The translations under genes were made by a program, and so were the position numbers. The notes below the pieces were generated by a model. It did no database searches, was not told the origin of the DNA, and worked only from the letters and a program-made list of their open reading frames with translations. Source: Syntrophales bacterium (GTDB lineage: Bacteria; Desulfobacterota; Syntrophia; Syntrophales; UBA2210). Taken from it: DNA of 64,000 nt. The DNA is taken from assembly GCA_023230565.1 (NCBI GenBank), contig JALNXD010000008.1, positions 37,749 through 101,748 of the forward strand. Direction: 5' to 3'. Shown here piece after piece: positions 1 to 9,002 of the stretch (position 1 is the stretch's first letter; each line of letters starts with the position of its first letter).

Positions 1-1
1 C

Positions 2-637
2 TCTACGGGCGAGTTGCTCTTTCGACTTATTGAAGAACTTCGTTGCGGCATTTCAAAAGATATCGCTGTAAATCTTTACACTGCCATTTTAACCGATACG
101 GGAGCCTTCCGGTATTCGAATACAAAAGCAGATACATTAAGATTGGCAGCAGCTCTGATAGAAAAAGGGGCGGAGCCCCACATCATCGCTCAAAAAATTT
201 ATGAGTCGAAACCTATCGTGCAAATGCGACTGATGGAGTGTGCACTCGGAACGCTCGAGATGGATATGGGCGGGAAGGTTGGAGCCATACTTCTTGACCA
301 GAATATGATGAAAGAACGAGGGGCAAAGCCGGAACATACGGAAGGATTGGTCGATATGGTTCGTTCCATAGAAGGAGTCGAAGTGGCCATTTTTTACTAT
401 GAAATGCCCGATCATCAGTATAAGATCAGTTTGCGGTCCAAAGGGGCTGCGAATGTTGAGCAAGTTGCCCGGGCACTGGGCGGCGGAGGACACGTAAATG
501 CGGCTGCGTGCAGAGTCGCCGGAAATATCGGCGAAATTAAGGAAACGCTGCGTACGCTGGTATGCCTGTCCCTAAAGGGCGCTTGCGAAGCAGATACGGG
601 TGCACCGGCCGATGCGTCATATTGGAGAGACAGTTGA
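2..637 (+). CDS. nrnA: DHH/DHHA1 phosphoesterase, NrnA-like (5' partial)
   Basis: C-terminal part of a DHH-family phosphoesterase of the NrnA type (oligoribonuclease / pAp phosphatase), which degrades nano-RNA in the cytoplasm. The frame is open from base 2, before the first possible start, and already carries family sequence (STGELLFRLIEEL), so the gene begins outside the window. Visible signatures are the LYTAILTDTGAFRYSNT stretch at the end of the DHH domain and the DHHA1 glycine-rich motif GGGGHVNAAA near the end. Its stop overlaps the truB start (TGATG), so the two are translationally coupled. The order nrnA-truB-rpsO-pnp is a common bacterial arrangement downstream of infB/rbfA, which are not in the window. 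Confidence 0.88.
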   Translation, partial: STGELLFRLIEELRCGISKDIAVNLYTAILTDTGAFRYSNTKADTLRLAAALIEKGAEPHIIAQKIYESKPIVQMRLMECALGTLEMDMGGKVGAILLDQNMMKERGAKPEHTEGLVDMVRSIEGVEVAIFYYEMPDHQYKISLRSKGAANVEQVARALGGGGHVNAAACRVAGNIGEIKETLRTLVCLSLKGACEADTGAPADASYWRDS

Positions 638-1569
638 TGAATGGCGTCATCGTAGTTGATAAATCGCAGGGAATGACTTCCTTTGATGTTGTTCGTGATG
701 TAAAAAAGGCTTTGGGGATAAAGAAAGTAGGTCATACGGGAACATTAGATCCATCAGCCACCGGAGTACTTCCGCTTTGCATCAATGAGGCTACCAAAGC
801 GGTGCAGTTCTTGACTGTTGCTGACAAGGAATACAGAGCTACCATGAGGCTTGGGATCACAACCGATACACAAGATATGACAGGAGTAGTCACCGGGCAT
901 TCCACTGTCCGCCTTGTGAGGGCAGAAGTGGAAGCAACCGCTAAATTGTTTGTTGGAAGTATTATGCAAAAAGTGCCGCGGTATTCGGCCTGCAAGTACA
1001 AGGGTAAACCTTACTATAAATGGACCCGGGAAGGCGTTAACATCGAACCGCCGGTAAGAGAAGTGAATATTTACGATATTTGTGTCGAAGATTTTTCTTT
1101 GCCTTATGTTTCCCTGCGAATATCTTGTTCGAAGGGCACATACATACGAGCTCTGTGTTCGGATCTGGGAGAAAGGCTCGGGTGCGGAGCCTGTCTTTCA
1201 GACCTTAGAAGAATTCGAAGCGGGAAGTTCAGCGAAGCCGATGCGCTTCGCCTGGACCATGTCGATGATACTATGAGAGCGGCCGTTATCAAAGAACATC
1301 TCATTTCACTTAATGATGCCCTTGACGAATTCCAGGCGATTACGGTTGGTCGGGATGTGGCAGAAAAAATCCGCGAGGGTTATCAGCCGGAAATAGAAGG
1401 GCTTAAAATCCAATATATTCCATTGATTGAAAAAGGTTCCACTGTAAAGATCGTGACCGAAAACAATGAACTCATAGCGATTGCCAAAATGCTGTTATCC
1501 TCTGATGAATTGCCACGGATGAGCGAAAAGGAGCAGGCGGTGAAACTCATGAGAGTTTTTAATTGTTGA
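637..1569 (+). CDS. truB: tRNA pseudouridine(55) synthase TruB
   Basis: Makes pseudouridine-55 in the T-loop of tRNAs. The start is set at the ATG at 637, preceded by GGAGAG at 624-630 and overlapping the upstream stop by one base; a longer in-frame opening from 562 lies inside the previous gene. The protein then has 310 residues, normal for the family. It begins MNGVIVVDKSQGMTS and carries the catalytic motif GHTGTLDP with the nucleophile Asp near residue 38. The middle part contains KGTYIRALCSDLGERLG, typical of TruB. The C-terminus resembles a PUA-like extension. Confidence 0.96.
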   Translation: MNGVIVVDKSQGMTSFDVVRDVKKALGIKKVGHTGTLDPSATGVLPLCINEATKAVQFLTVADKEYRATMRLGITTDTQDMTGVVTGHSTVRLVRAEVEATAKLFVGSIMQKVPRYSACKYKGKPYYKWTREGVNIEPPVREVNIYDICVEDFSLPYVSLRISCSKGTYIRALCSDLGERLGCGACLSDLRRIRSGKFSEADALRLDHVDDTMRAAVIKEHLISLNDALDEFQAITVGRDVAEKIREGYQPEIEGLKIQYIPLIEKGSTVKIVTENNELIAIAKMLLSSDELPRMSEKEQAVKLMRVFNC

Positions 1570-1614
1570 GGAAAGTATCTTATTAGAAAGTTCCATAAGG
1601 GAGGAATTAAAGCT

Positions 1615-1881
1615 GTGCTAGATGAAGAAAGAAAAAAGGAAATTATAAATGATTTTAAAAAACATGAGCAAGATACGGGTTCTTCGGAAGTGCAGATTGC
1701 TCTGCTCAGTGCCCGCATAAGTTATTTGACTGAGCATTTCAAAGTTCACAAAAAGGATCATCATTCGCGCCGCGGATTATTGAAACTTGTCGGACAGAGA
1801 AGAAGACTCCTTGACTACCTGAAGAAAAAAGACGTGGAACGGTATCGCGAAATCATCAAGCGTCTCGGATTGCGTCGATAA
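1615..1881 (+). CDS. rpsO: 30S ribosomal protein S15
   Basis: Small-subunit ribosomal protein of 88 residues, the usual length for S15, which binds the 16S rRNA central domain. Family sequences are visible: GSSEVQIALLSARI, HKKDHHSRRGLLKLVGQRRRLL and the ending RYREIIKRLGLRR. The start is GTG at 1615, after GGGAGGAAT at 1600-1608. It sits between truB and pnp as in many bacteria, where rpsO and pnp are often co-transcribed. Confidence 0.97.
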   Translation: MLDEERKKEIINDFKKHEQDTGSSEVQIALLSARISYLTEHFKVHKKDHHSRRGLLKLVGQRRRLLDYLKKKDVERYREIIKRLGLRR

Positions 1882-1907
1882 AAGCTCATAAGGAGAAATA
1901 ACATACA

Positions 1908-4031
1908 ATGAAAGAAACGTTTACTGCAAATTTTGCAGGAAAAGAGATATCAATTAAAATGAACTATGTGGCAGGCCAGGCGAACGGTGCATATGTCTGC
2001 TACGGTGACACGGTTGTCCTGGTAACTGCCGCGGCACAGGCAAGCAGGCGCGAGGGGGGTGATTTCCTGCCCCTGACTGTTGATTACCAGGAAATGACTT
2101 CGGCAGCAGGAAAAATCCCTGGCGGCTTTTTTAAGCGTGAAGGGCGTCCAAATGAAAAAGAGACATTGACCTCCAGGTTTATAGATCGTTCCATACGACC
2201 TCTTTTTCCGAAAGGGTACAACAGCGAAACGCAGATTGTTGCCACAGTCTTTTCATATGACAGCGACAGCGGTTCGGATATTGCCGCAATGCTTGGAGCT
2301 TCGGCGGCACTTACTGTTTCGGATATTCCCTTCAACGGGCCCATTGCCGGGGTTAGAATCGGAAAAGATGGAGATACCTTGCTTTGCAACCCTCCGCTCG
2401 ATGTAATGGAGAAAAGCGATTTGGATCTTTTCATGGTGGGAAAAAAAGGTGAAACCGATTCTGCAACAGGGGAATACAGGATTGATCTTGTAATGGTAGA
2501 AGGAAGTTCCGATGAAATATCTGAAGATAAAGTTATCGAGGCGATTAATTTCGGATTGAAATCGATCAGACCGATCATCGATCTTCAGGATGAAATGCGC
2601 AGGGCTGTGGGGAAAATCAAACAGAACATTGCAATAACAGAGGAAGGCGAAGACCTCCGCCAGACTGTGGAATTACGCAGTGCAGAAGAATTTACACGCG
2701 CATATAGGATACCGAAAAAGCAGGAACGCTATCAAGAACTCGACAGGATAAGAAAAGCAGTTATCGATGATATGGAAAGCGATGATGCCGCCCGCAATGC
2801 ACAACTTGCATCGATTATCGATGCAGTTGAAAAAAACATATTGAGAAATATGATTATCAATGAGGGCGTCAGGATAGACGGCCGTTTCCATACCGATATC
2901 AGACCGATAACATGTGAAGTGGGGGTTCTGCCTCGAACTCACGGGTCTGCCATCTTTACACGCGGTGAAACTCAGGCAATGGTAATACTGACCCTGGGAA
3001 CCTCGTCGGATGAACAGAGAATGGACAGCATAGGCGGAGAAGAATTAAGAACTTTTATGCTTCACTATAATTTTCCCCCTTACAGTGTGGGCGAAGTCCG
3101 TTCTTTAAGAAGTCCGGGCAGGAGAGAAATCGGCCATGGAGCCTTAGCTCGCCGGGCACTTCTTCCAGTAGTACCGTTGACTGAAAAATTCCCTTATACA
3201 ATTCGCGTTGTCTCGGACATACTCTCATCAAACGGTTCGTCTTCCATGGCGACGGTATGCGGAGGAACTCTGGCGCTTTTGGATGGAGGCGTTCCCATTA
3301 AGGAAATGGTGGCCGGTATTGCAATGGGGCTTTTGAAAGAGGGTGAAAAAATTGTAATTCTATCAGATATCCTTGGAGATGAAGATCATGCGGGGGATAT
3401 GGATTTCAAGGTCTGCGGCACCCGCAATGGAATTACGGCAATGCAGATGGATATTAAAATAGACGGTATCACCGAAGAAATCTTGAGGAAAGCTCTCTAT
3501 CAGGCAAGAAATGGAAGATTTCATATACTCGATACCATGGAACAAACCATTTCAATGCCTCGCCCCGAACTATCTACCTACGCACCCAGGATAACAACAT
3601 TGAAAATAAATCCTGAGCGAATCAGAGATGTAATTGGTACCGGAGGGAAAAACATCAGGCACATCATAAGCGAAACCGGTGTGGTTATAGACGTGGAAGA
3701 TGATGGTACGGTAACCATTGCCTCAAGCGATTCGCAGGCAACTGTCAAAGCAATTGCCATGGTCAAGGCGCTTACTGAAGAAGCAGAAGTAGGTAAAATA
3801 TATACAGGAATAGTAAAGAGAGTTGTCGATTTCGGTGCGTTCGTGGAAATATTGCCGGGTACCGACGGATTGGTGCACATCTCACAGCTTGAGAACAGGA
3901 GAGTGAGCAAGGTGACGGACGTTGTCAATGAAGGCGATACAGTTACTGTGAAGGTGATAGACATCGACAAGAACGGAAAGATAAGGCTCAGCAGAAAAGA
4001 CGCTCTTGAAGAAACGAAAACAGAACCGTAG
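1908..4031 (+). CDS. pnp: Polyribonucleotide nucleotidyltransferase (PNPase)
   Basis: Phosphorolytic 3'-5' exoribonuclease of mRNA turnover. The 707-residue length is normal. Two RNase PH-like halves are visible; the second contains RSLRSPGRREIGHGALARRAL and DILGDEDHAGDMDFKV. A KH domain follows around residues 555-615 (IRDVIGTGGKNIRHI) and an S1 domain around 620-690 (DFGAFVEILPGTDGLVHISQ). ATG at 1908 is preceded by AAGGAG. A strong hairpin plus T-run follows the gene, so the rpsO-pnp transcript probably ends before dut. Confidence 0.98.
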   Translation: MKETFTANFAGKEISIKMNYVAGQANGAYVCYGDTVVLVTAAAQASRREGGDFLPLTVDYQEMTSAAGKIPGGFFKREGRPNEKETLTSRFIDRSIRPLFPKGYNSETQIVATVFSYDSDSGSDIAAMLGASAALTVSDIPFNGPIAGVRIGKDGDTLLCNPPLDVMEKSDLDLFMVGKKGETDSATGEYRIDLVMVEGSSDEISEDKVIEAINFGLKSIRPIIDLQDEMRRAVGKIKQNIAITEEGEDLRQTVELRSAEEFTRAYRIPKKQERYQELDRIRKAVIDDMESDDAARNAQLASIIDAVEKNILRNMIINEGVRIDGRFHTDIRPITCEVGVLPRTHGSAIFTRGETQAMVILTLGTSSDEQRMDSIGGEELRTFMLHYNFPPYSVGEVRSLRSPGRREIGHGALARRALLPVVPLTEKFPYTIRVVSDILSSNGSSSMATVCGGTLALLDGGVPIKEMVAGIAMGLLKEGEKIVILSDILGDEDHAGDMDFKVCGTRNGITAMQMDIKIDGITEEILRKALYQARNGRFHILDTMEQTISMPRPELSTYAPRITTLKINPERIRDVIGTGGKNIRHIISETGVVIDVEDDGTVTIASSDSQATVKAIAMVKALTEEAEVGKIYTGIVKRVVDFGAFVEILPGTDGLVHISQLENRRVSKVTDVVNEGDTVTVKVIDIDKNGKIRLSRKDALEETKTEP

Positions 4032-4074
4032 TATTCGTATGGCGGGTATTTGCCGCAATGATTGAATCCTCAAT

Positions 4075-4118
4075 TGAAACCTTTGCTTCAGCAAAGGTTT
4101 CAGTATCTTCTTTTTTTT
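4075..4118 (+). terminator. Rho-independent terminator after pnp
   Basis: A perfect 12-bp inverted repeat (TGAAACCTTTGC at 4075-4086, loop TTCA, GCAAAGGTTTCA at 4091-4102) is followed within a few bases by a run of eight T residues. It lies between pnp and dut and would end the rpsO-pnp message. Confidence 0.75.
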
Positions 4119-4178
4119 CAATTAAAAGATTATTGCAAAAAGTCTTTTATAGCTCAGCCTTTCACCCATAGGGGTCAG

Positions 4179-4628
4179 ATGACGCACACAATCATCGTTC
4201 CAATCAGAAGAATCGGAAGTGCAGGTGACTTGCCGATGCCTGACTATATGTCTCCAGGCGCTTCGGGAGTGGATCTTTATGCAGCTGTCAATCATGATGA
4301 AGTGCTTGATCCCGGAACGAGAAAACTGATTCCCACCGGTATCGAAATTGCTCTTCCTGACGGGTTTGAAGCACAGATCAGGCCAAGAAGCGGGCTTGCG
4401 ATCCACAATGGAGTGACTCTTCTCAATTCTCCAGGAACAATTGATGCTGATTACAGAGGAGAAATCAAGATTATTTTAATTAACCTTGGTACCGAACCTT
4501 TTGTGATAAAAAGAGGAGATCGAATAGCCCAAATGGTAGTTCATTCTATATGCCGGGTCAGTTGGCGCGAAGTCGATGAACTGAAAAAAACATTGCGAAA
4601 TGACGGCGGGTTCGGTCATACAGGCTGA
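4179..4628 (+). CDS. dut: dUTP diphosphatase
   Basis: Trimeric dUTPase, hydrolysing dUTP to dUMP and pyrophosphate to keep uracil out of DNA and supply thymidylate synthesis. The five family motifs are visible: ASGVDLYAA, PRSGLAIHNG, GTIDADYRGEI, RGDRIAQMVV and the C-terminal GGFGHTG. The start is placed at ATG 4179 (MTHTIIVPI), giving 149 residues; the frame is open back to 4062, but that would run through the terminator hairpin upstream. Confidence 0.96.
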   Translation: MTHTIIVPIRRIGSAGDLPMPDYMSPGASGVDLYAAVNHDEVLDPGTRKLIPTGIEIALPDGFEAQIRPRSGLAIHNGVTLLNSPGTIDADYRGEIKIILINLGTEPFVIKRGDRIAQMVVHSICRVSWREVDELKKTLRNDGGFGHTG

Positions 4629-4761
4629 GAATAAGATAAGAACCCCGTCTTGCTGGGTTTCAAAATGCAGGAAAGTGTGAGACTTTGCACATAATATTGA
4701 TTATTTATTGAATTTAGAATGCCTTTGGTATATTGATACGCAACGGAGAGAATGATATTTC

Positions 4762-5943
4762 ATGAATACACATGCCGTTTCGAAAACATATCAGGAAATA
4801 AACAGAAAGATAAAAGAAGGGAAAGCCGTTGTAGTCACAGCTGAAGAAATAATTGATATTGTTGAAAAAAAAGGTGAGGTTGAGGCTGCACGGACCGTGG
4901 ATGTCGTTACTACGGGAACATTTGGTCTAATGTGTTCCTCAGGGGCCTTTCTCAACTTCGGACATACGTCGCCCAAAATAAAAGCAACGAGGGTATGGCT
5001 TAACAATGTCCCTGCATATGGAGGAATTGCCGCTGTTGACTGTTATATAGGGGCAACAGCTGTTGTGGAAGACGACCCTCTCAACAGCATACATCCGGGA
5101 GAATTCAATTATGGAGGGGGGCACGTCATAGAGGATCTGGTCGCGGGGAATATGATAAAGCTGAGGGTCGAAGGGTATGGAACGGATTGCTATCCTGCCC
5201 GCAAATATGAGAAAAGTGTAACAATTCACGATCTAAGGGACGCGATTCTTTTTAACCCGAGAAATGCCTATCAGAATTACAACTGCGCTGTAAACATGTC
5301 TGACAGGACAATTTACACCTACATGGGGGTTCTTCGCCCAATGATGGCGAACGCAAACTATTCCACTTCGGGTCAGCTCAGTCCCCTATTGAATGATCCC
5401 TATTTTTTGACAATCGGGATAGGCACCCGTATTTTTCTGGGGGGTGCTCAGGGGTATATTGCCTGGCAAGGTACACAGCATAACTGGAATGTAGAGCGCG
5501 GGCAAAACGGTGTTCCCAGGGAGGGTGCCGGGACCATTGCAGCAATCGGCAATCTAAAAGAAATGAGTCCTCAATGGCTTGTAGGGGCAAGCGTTCTTGG
5601 ATACGGCGTATCGCTTTATGTGGGCATAGGCGTTCCTATTCCCGTATTAAATGAGGAAATTGTCCGATTTACAGCCGTTAAAGACGATGACATATATGCC
5701 CAAATCTACGATTATGGTGTCGACTATCCAAATGGAGCCGCGAAAAGCGTCGGTGAAGCATCTTATAAAGAGTTGCGGAGCGGTAAGATTAAGCTAAATG
5801 GGAAAAAAATTGACACAGCTCCAATGTCAAGCTACTATAAAGCGCGTGAAATCGCATATATCCTGAAAGAGTGGATCGAAAGAGGAGATTTCCTTTTGAG
5901 CGAACCGCACCAGCTTATTCCGTCTGGTAAAATCGGTAATTAG
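4762..5943 (+). CDS. Homocysteine biosynthesis protein, DUF39 family
   Basis: DUF39-family enzyme. In methanogens and many sulfate-reducing or syntrophic bacteria this family is linked to homocysteine formation from aspartate semialdehyde and sulfide without O-acylhomoserine. The 393-residue protein contains the typical TTGTFGLMCSSGAFLNFGHT, the GGAQGYIAWQGTQHN segment and NGVPREGAGT. No C-terminal CBS or ferredoxin domain is present, unlike some homologues. The start has GGAGAG about 11 nt upstream. It stands alone, with about 130 bp of upstream sequence that holds a TATATT-like -10 near 4730. Confidence 0.9.
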   Translation: MNTHAVSKTYQEINRKIKEGKAVVVTAEEIIDIVEKKGEVEAARTVDVVTTGTFGLMCSSGAFLNFGHTSPKIKATRVWLNNVPAYGGIAAVDCYIGATAVVEDDPLNSIHPGEFNYGGGHVIEDLVAGNMIKLRVEGYGTDCYPARKYEKSVTIHDLRDAILFNPRNAYQNYNCAVNMSDRTIYTYMGVLRPMMANANYSTSGQLSPLLNDPYFLTIGIGTRIFLGGAQGYIAWQGTQHNWNVERGQNGVPREGAGTIAAIGNLKEMSPQWLVGASVLGYGVSLYVGIGVPIPVLNEEIVRFTAVKDDDIYAQIYDYGVDYPNGAAKSVGEASYKELRSGKIKLNGKKIDTAPMSSYYKAREIAYILKEWIERGDFLLSEPHQLIPSGKIGN

Positions 5944-5979
5944 GCAGGCAGCCGCCGCTGCGGCCGGGTAAAAAGCTGA

Positions 5980-6246
5980 ATGAAACTTGGCAGACTGTTT
6001 ATGGCAGTATATGTAACGGGGGGACTTCTCATTGCATTTGGAGACAAGGGACTCGTCGATTATTATGAAGTCAAGGCACGGCTTGCTTCTTTGAAGAAGG
6101 TAAATTCTTCCATATTGGAAGAAAATCAAATATTAAAAAACAAAATACTCCTGTTGAGAAATGATTTATCATATATCGAGATGATAGCGCGAAAAGAACT
6201 GGGAATGATAAAAGAGGGTGAAATAGTATACCGATTTATTGACTAA
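5980..6246 (+). CDS. FtsB/DivIC-like septum formation initiator
   Basis: Small bitopic membrane protein of 88 residues: a short cytoplasmic N-terminus, one transmembrane segment (about residues 7-23) and a coiled coil (about 28-65) with the pattern LEENQILKNKILLLRNDLSYIEMIARKELGMI. The ending RKELGMIKEGEIVYRF is diagnostic of FtsB/DivIC proteins, which link FtsL and FtsQ in the divisome. It lies 30 bp before pilM and could be transcribed with it, although the functions are unrelated. Confidence 0.88.
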   Translation: MKLGRLFMAVYVTGGLLIAFGDKGLVDYYEVKARLASLKKVNSSILEENQILKNKILLLRNDLSYIEMIARKELGMIKEGEIVYRFID

Positions 6247-6276
6247 TCTGTGCTGATGCTGCGCTAAGGACGACCC

Positions 6277-7344
6277 ATGAAGCTGATGAGCGGTTTGTTT
6301 TCCGGGGGAAAAAATATTGTTGGTGTCGATGTCGGGTCCAGGATTCTAAAACTGGTTGAAATTGTCGATACTCCAACAGGGTACAAACTGAAGAGTTTTG
6401 CCCAGGTTTCTTTGGAGCGTGGGGTCATAGAAAAGGGATTTCTCAACGACAGCAGTGCGCTTACAAAAAAAATAAAAGAACTTTTCAAGATTTCAAAATG
6501 TAAGGCCTCTCAGGTTGCCACCGCCCTTTCCGGGCATTCCATCGTAATTAATAAAGCCGGTTTCCGAAATATGGAAGAAGATGAACTGCGTCAGGTAATT
6601 ATTGACGAGGCCGGCGAGTATCTTCCATTTGATGATATAGACAATGTTGCATTCGATATCAATATACTTGGAGAAAACCCTGATAACAGAGAACAGATAG
6701 AAGTAATCATTGCAGCTGCAAGGAAAGATATTGTGGCTGAATATAGAAGTGCGATCGAGGCGGCAGGATGCCGGGTAGTAATCATGGATGCCGATTCCTT
6801 CGCTCTGGAAACCGCCTATGAGGAAAATTACGAATATTCGGATGATGATCTTGTGGGCCTGATAAATATGGGCGCAAGCATCACAAATATAAATATAGTA
6901 AAAGGGAACCAATCGGTATTCACAAGAAATATTCTGATGGGCGGCGATTCAATCACTGAGGCGATTCAAAGACATACGGGCCTATCCTTCGAGGAAGCGG
7001 AAACACTCAAGATAGAGCAACTTGGACGGGAGCCAATCGCGGGTGAAGATATGCTCTCATATGTAGAACCCATTTTTGCAGAAGTGGAGCGATCGATAGA
7101 TTATTTCAGTTCCTCGGTCAGTCTGGCCTTTATCAAGAAGATACTGATTTCGGGAGGGTGCACCCGTATTCCAGGTATTGAAGAGGCTCTGGCACAACGT
7201 TTGCGTTGTGAAACAGAACGTTTCGATCCGTTTCAGACCATTGAATGCGATGAAAAAATCTGCCCGCCTGAATATATGAACGATATCAAATCGATTGCCG
7301 CAATAGGCGCAGGCCTTGCCCTCAGGAGAACCGAAGACCTATGA
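6277..7344 (+). CDS. pilM: Type IV pilus assembly protein PilM
   Basis: Actin-like cytoplasmic ATPase-fold protein of the type IV pilus alignment complex; it binds the N-terminal tail of PilN. The 355-residue protein begins with the actin-like phosphate-1 loop (NIVGVDVGSRILKLVEI) and ends with a second nucleotide motif, LISGGCTRIPGIEEAL. ATG 6277 has AAGGA six bases upstream. Its stop overlaps the pilN start (ATGA at 7341), so expression is coupled. It opens a canonical pilMNOPQ operon. Confidence 0.96.
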   Translation: MKLMSGLFSGGKNIVGVDVGSRILKLVEIVDTPTGYKLKSFAQVSLERGVIEKGFLNDSSALTKKIKELFKISKCKASQVATALSGHSIVINKAGFRNMEEDELRQVIIDEAGEYLPFDDIDNVAFDINILGENPDNREQIEVIIAAARKDIVAEYRSAIEAAGCRVVIMDADSFALETAYEENYEYSDDDLVGLINMGASITNINIVKGNQSVFTRNILMGGDSITEAIQRHTGLSFEEAETLKIEQLGREPIAGEDMLSYVEPIFAEVERSIDYFSSSVSLAFIKKILISGGCTRIPGIEEALAQRLRCETERFDPFQTIECDEKICPPEYMNDIKSIAAIGAGLALRRTEDL

Positions 7345-7889
7345 TAAAGATCAACCTGATTCCCTACCATGAAGAGATGAAGAAGATTCAAGCCAGGCGC
7401 CAGCTTGTCATTGGCGCTGGTGCAGTAATCTTTCTCCTTCTTGCTCTTGCTTCGGTTCACCTGTTTATGACCATGAGCGTAAAAGCACTCCATACAAAAG
7501 TCGAGGCGGCAACAAGCGAATTGGAGAGATTAAAAGCGATTACGGGCAATCTCGATAAATTTAAAACCGACAAGGCCCTCGTGGAAAAAAAGCTCTCTAT
7601 TATTAACAACCTGGAAGGCGACAGAAAAGAATCAATTCATCTTCTTACCGAATTATCTAAAAGCATTCCTGCAGGAAAAATGTGGCTGACATTATTTTCA
7701 AAAAAAGAGAGGAAAATCTCTCTTGAAGGTATGGCAGTAAACAATGATGCCATTGCCTCTTTCATGGATCGACTGGAAGAATCTCCTTTCATCAAAAGCG
7801 TCGATCTGGTTACTTCGAGACAAACCTATTACGCAGACAAAATAGAACTCAAGCAGTTTATGCTTTTATGTGAAATAAACGCGAGGTAA
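7341..7889 (+). CDS. pilN: Type IV pilus assembly protein PilN
   Basis: Inner-membrane protein of the pilus alignment complex. The cytoplasmic N-terminus MIKINLIPY is the conserved PilM-binding motif. A single transmembrane segment (about residues 22-45) follows, then a coiled coil and a ferredoxin-like periplasmic domain. At 182 residues it has the normal length. It overlaps pilM by four bases and is followed two bases later by pilO. Confidence 0.95.
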   Translation: MIKINLIPYHEEMKKIQARRQLVIGAGAVIFLLLALASVHLFMTMSVKALHTKVEAATSELERLKAITGNLDKFKTDKALVEKKLSIINNLEGDRKESIHLLTELSKSIPAGKMWLTLFSKKERKISLEGMAVNNDAIASFMDRLEESPFIKSVDLVTSRQTYYADKIELKQFMLLCEINAR

Positions 7890-7891
7890 AA

Positions 7892-8506
7892 ATGGCCATC
7901 ACGGTTGAAGACCTGAAAAAAATGCCCACTAAATACAAGATTGTTTTAGGTGTGGCGCTTGCACTTCTTCTCCTTTATTTCTACTATTTTTATTTTTTCC
8001 AGGCTGCCCTGGAAAAAAAGATTGAGTTGACGGAAAAGCTGGAAAATCTGGAGCAACAGATAGCAAAAAGGCGGGTCGTGGCCCTTAAAATAGAAAAGCA
8101 CAAAAAAGAGATTGCAGAGTTGAATAAAAATTTACAAATAGCTCTTGCAAAACTGCCTGAAAGAAAAGAAATTCCCAATCTGCTCAAGTCTGTTTCGGAG
8201 GCAGGCCGGGAAGAAAACCTCTCTTTTGTTCTTTTTCAGCCCCTGGATCCAATTTCCAAAGAGTTCTATGCAGAGATCCCGGTAAAAATAGAAGTTGAGG
8301 GCGGCTATCATAATCTTACGTCCTTTTTTCTTCGAGTGGCCGAGCTCCCCCGTATCGTCAATGTTGCAGATGCAGCTATTCGAAGATCAACGGAGGAAGA
8401 ACGGGAAGGAAACCCTCTGAAAACTGAATGTTTAATGAAAACCTATATGTTTCTGGATAGACCAAATGAAGAACCGAAACAAGCGACCGAACAAACTAGC
8501 AAATAG
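7892..8506 (+). CDS. pilO: Type IV pilus assembly protein PilO
   Basis: Partner of PilN in the inner-membrane alignment complex. 204 residues: N-terminal ITVEDLKKMPTKYK, a transmembrane helix at about 17-35, a long coiled coil with KLENLEQQIAKR, the typical LPERKEIPNLLKSVSEAGR and a C-terminal ferredoxin-like domain ending near YMFLD. The 3' end overlaps the pilP start by 41 bp. Confidence 0.95.
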   Translation: MAITVEDLKKMPTKYKIVLGVALALLLLYFYYFYFFQAALEKKIELTEKLENLEQQIAKRRVVALKIEKHKKEIAELNKNLQIALAKLPERKEIPNLLKSVSEAGREENLSFVLFQPLDPISKEFYAEIPVKIEVEGGYHNLTSFFLRVAELPRIVNVADAAIRRSTEEEREGNPLKTECLMKTYMFLDRPNEEPKQATEQTSK

Positions 8507-9002
8507 AAACATTTTGATCTTATTCGCGATTTTGCTCCCGCTTCAATTGGGGTATGCGTTTGCGGATAAAGGAAAAAGCCCGGAAGCTGCTGAAGTGGCC
8601 TCAATTGAAAGAAACGAGGTGGACCCGTTCTTGCCTTTTATTAAACTTGCGCCCGAGAAAGAAAAGAAAGAAAATCCTGCCACAAAATTACACAGGCCCC
8701 TTGAGGTAAAAAAAGAAGAACCACGTTTTGTACTTCCGCTGGAAAGATACGATATCAGGGAGTTTAACCTCCTGGGCATTGCCATGGGCGCTGAAAAGAG
8801 TGCGGCGGTCGTGGCGGATGGGAGCGGCAGGCTCTATACGGTTTATAAAGGCACGACCATGGGCTTGTTCGGTGGAAAAGTTACACAAATCCTTTCTGAC
8901 AGAATAATAATCGAACAGACAGAACAGGATCCCTACGGCAATGAAACAAGTAAGCAGATTACTCTCAAGCTAGACAGAGACGGAAATAGAGGGAAAATAT
9001 GA
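8466..9002 (+). CDS. pilP: Type IV pilus assembly protein PilP
   Basis: Periplasmic component that connects PilNO to the secretin. 178 residues: an N-terminal signal or anchor segment (about residues 15-33), a low-complexity linker (VDPFLPFIKL and a Lys/Glu-rich part), then the beta-sandwich HR domain (LERYDIREFNLLGIAMG ... GRLYTVYKGTTMGLFGGKV). No lipobox cysteine is seen, although many PilP proteins are lipoproteins. It overlaps pilO by 41 bp and its stop overlaps the pilQ start (ATGA at 8999). Confidence 0.92.
   Translation: MKNRNKRPNKLANRNILILFAILLPLQLGYAFADKGKSPEAAEVASIERNEVDPFLPFIKLAPEKEKKENPATKLHRPLEVKKEEPRFVLPLERYDIREFNLLGIAMGAEKSAAVVADGSGRLYTVYKGTTMGLFGGKVTQILSDRIIIEQTEQDPYGNETSKQITLKLDRDGNRGKI

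Noticed and set aside
4641..4660. AACCC/GGGTT hairpin after dut as terminator
   Set aside because: Only a five-base stem and just three T residues behind it.
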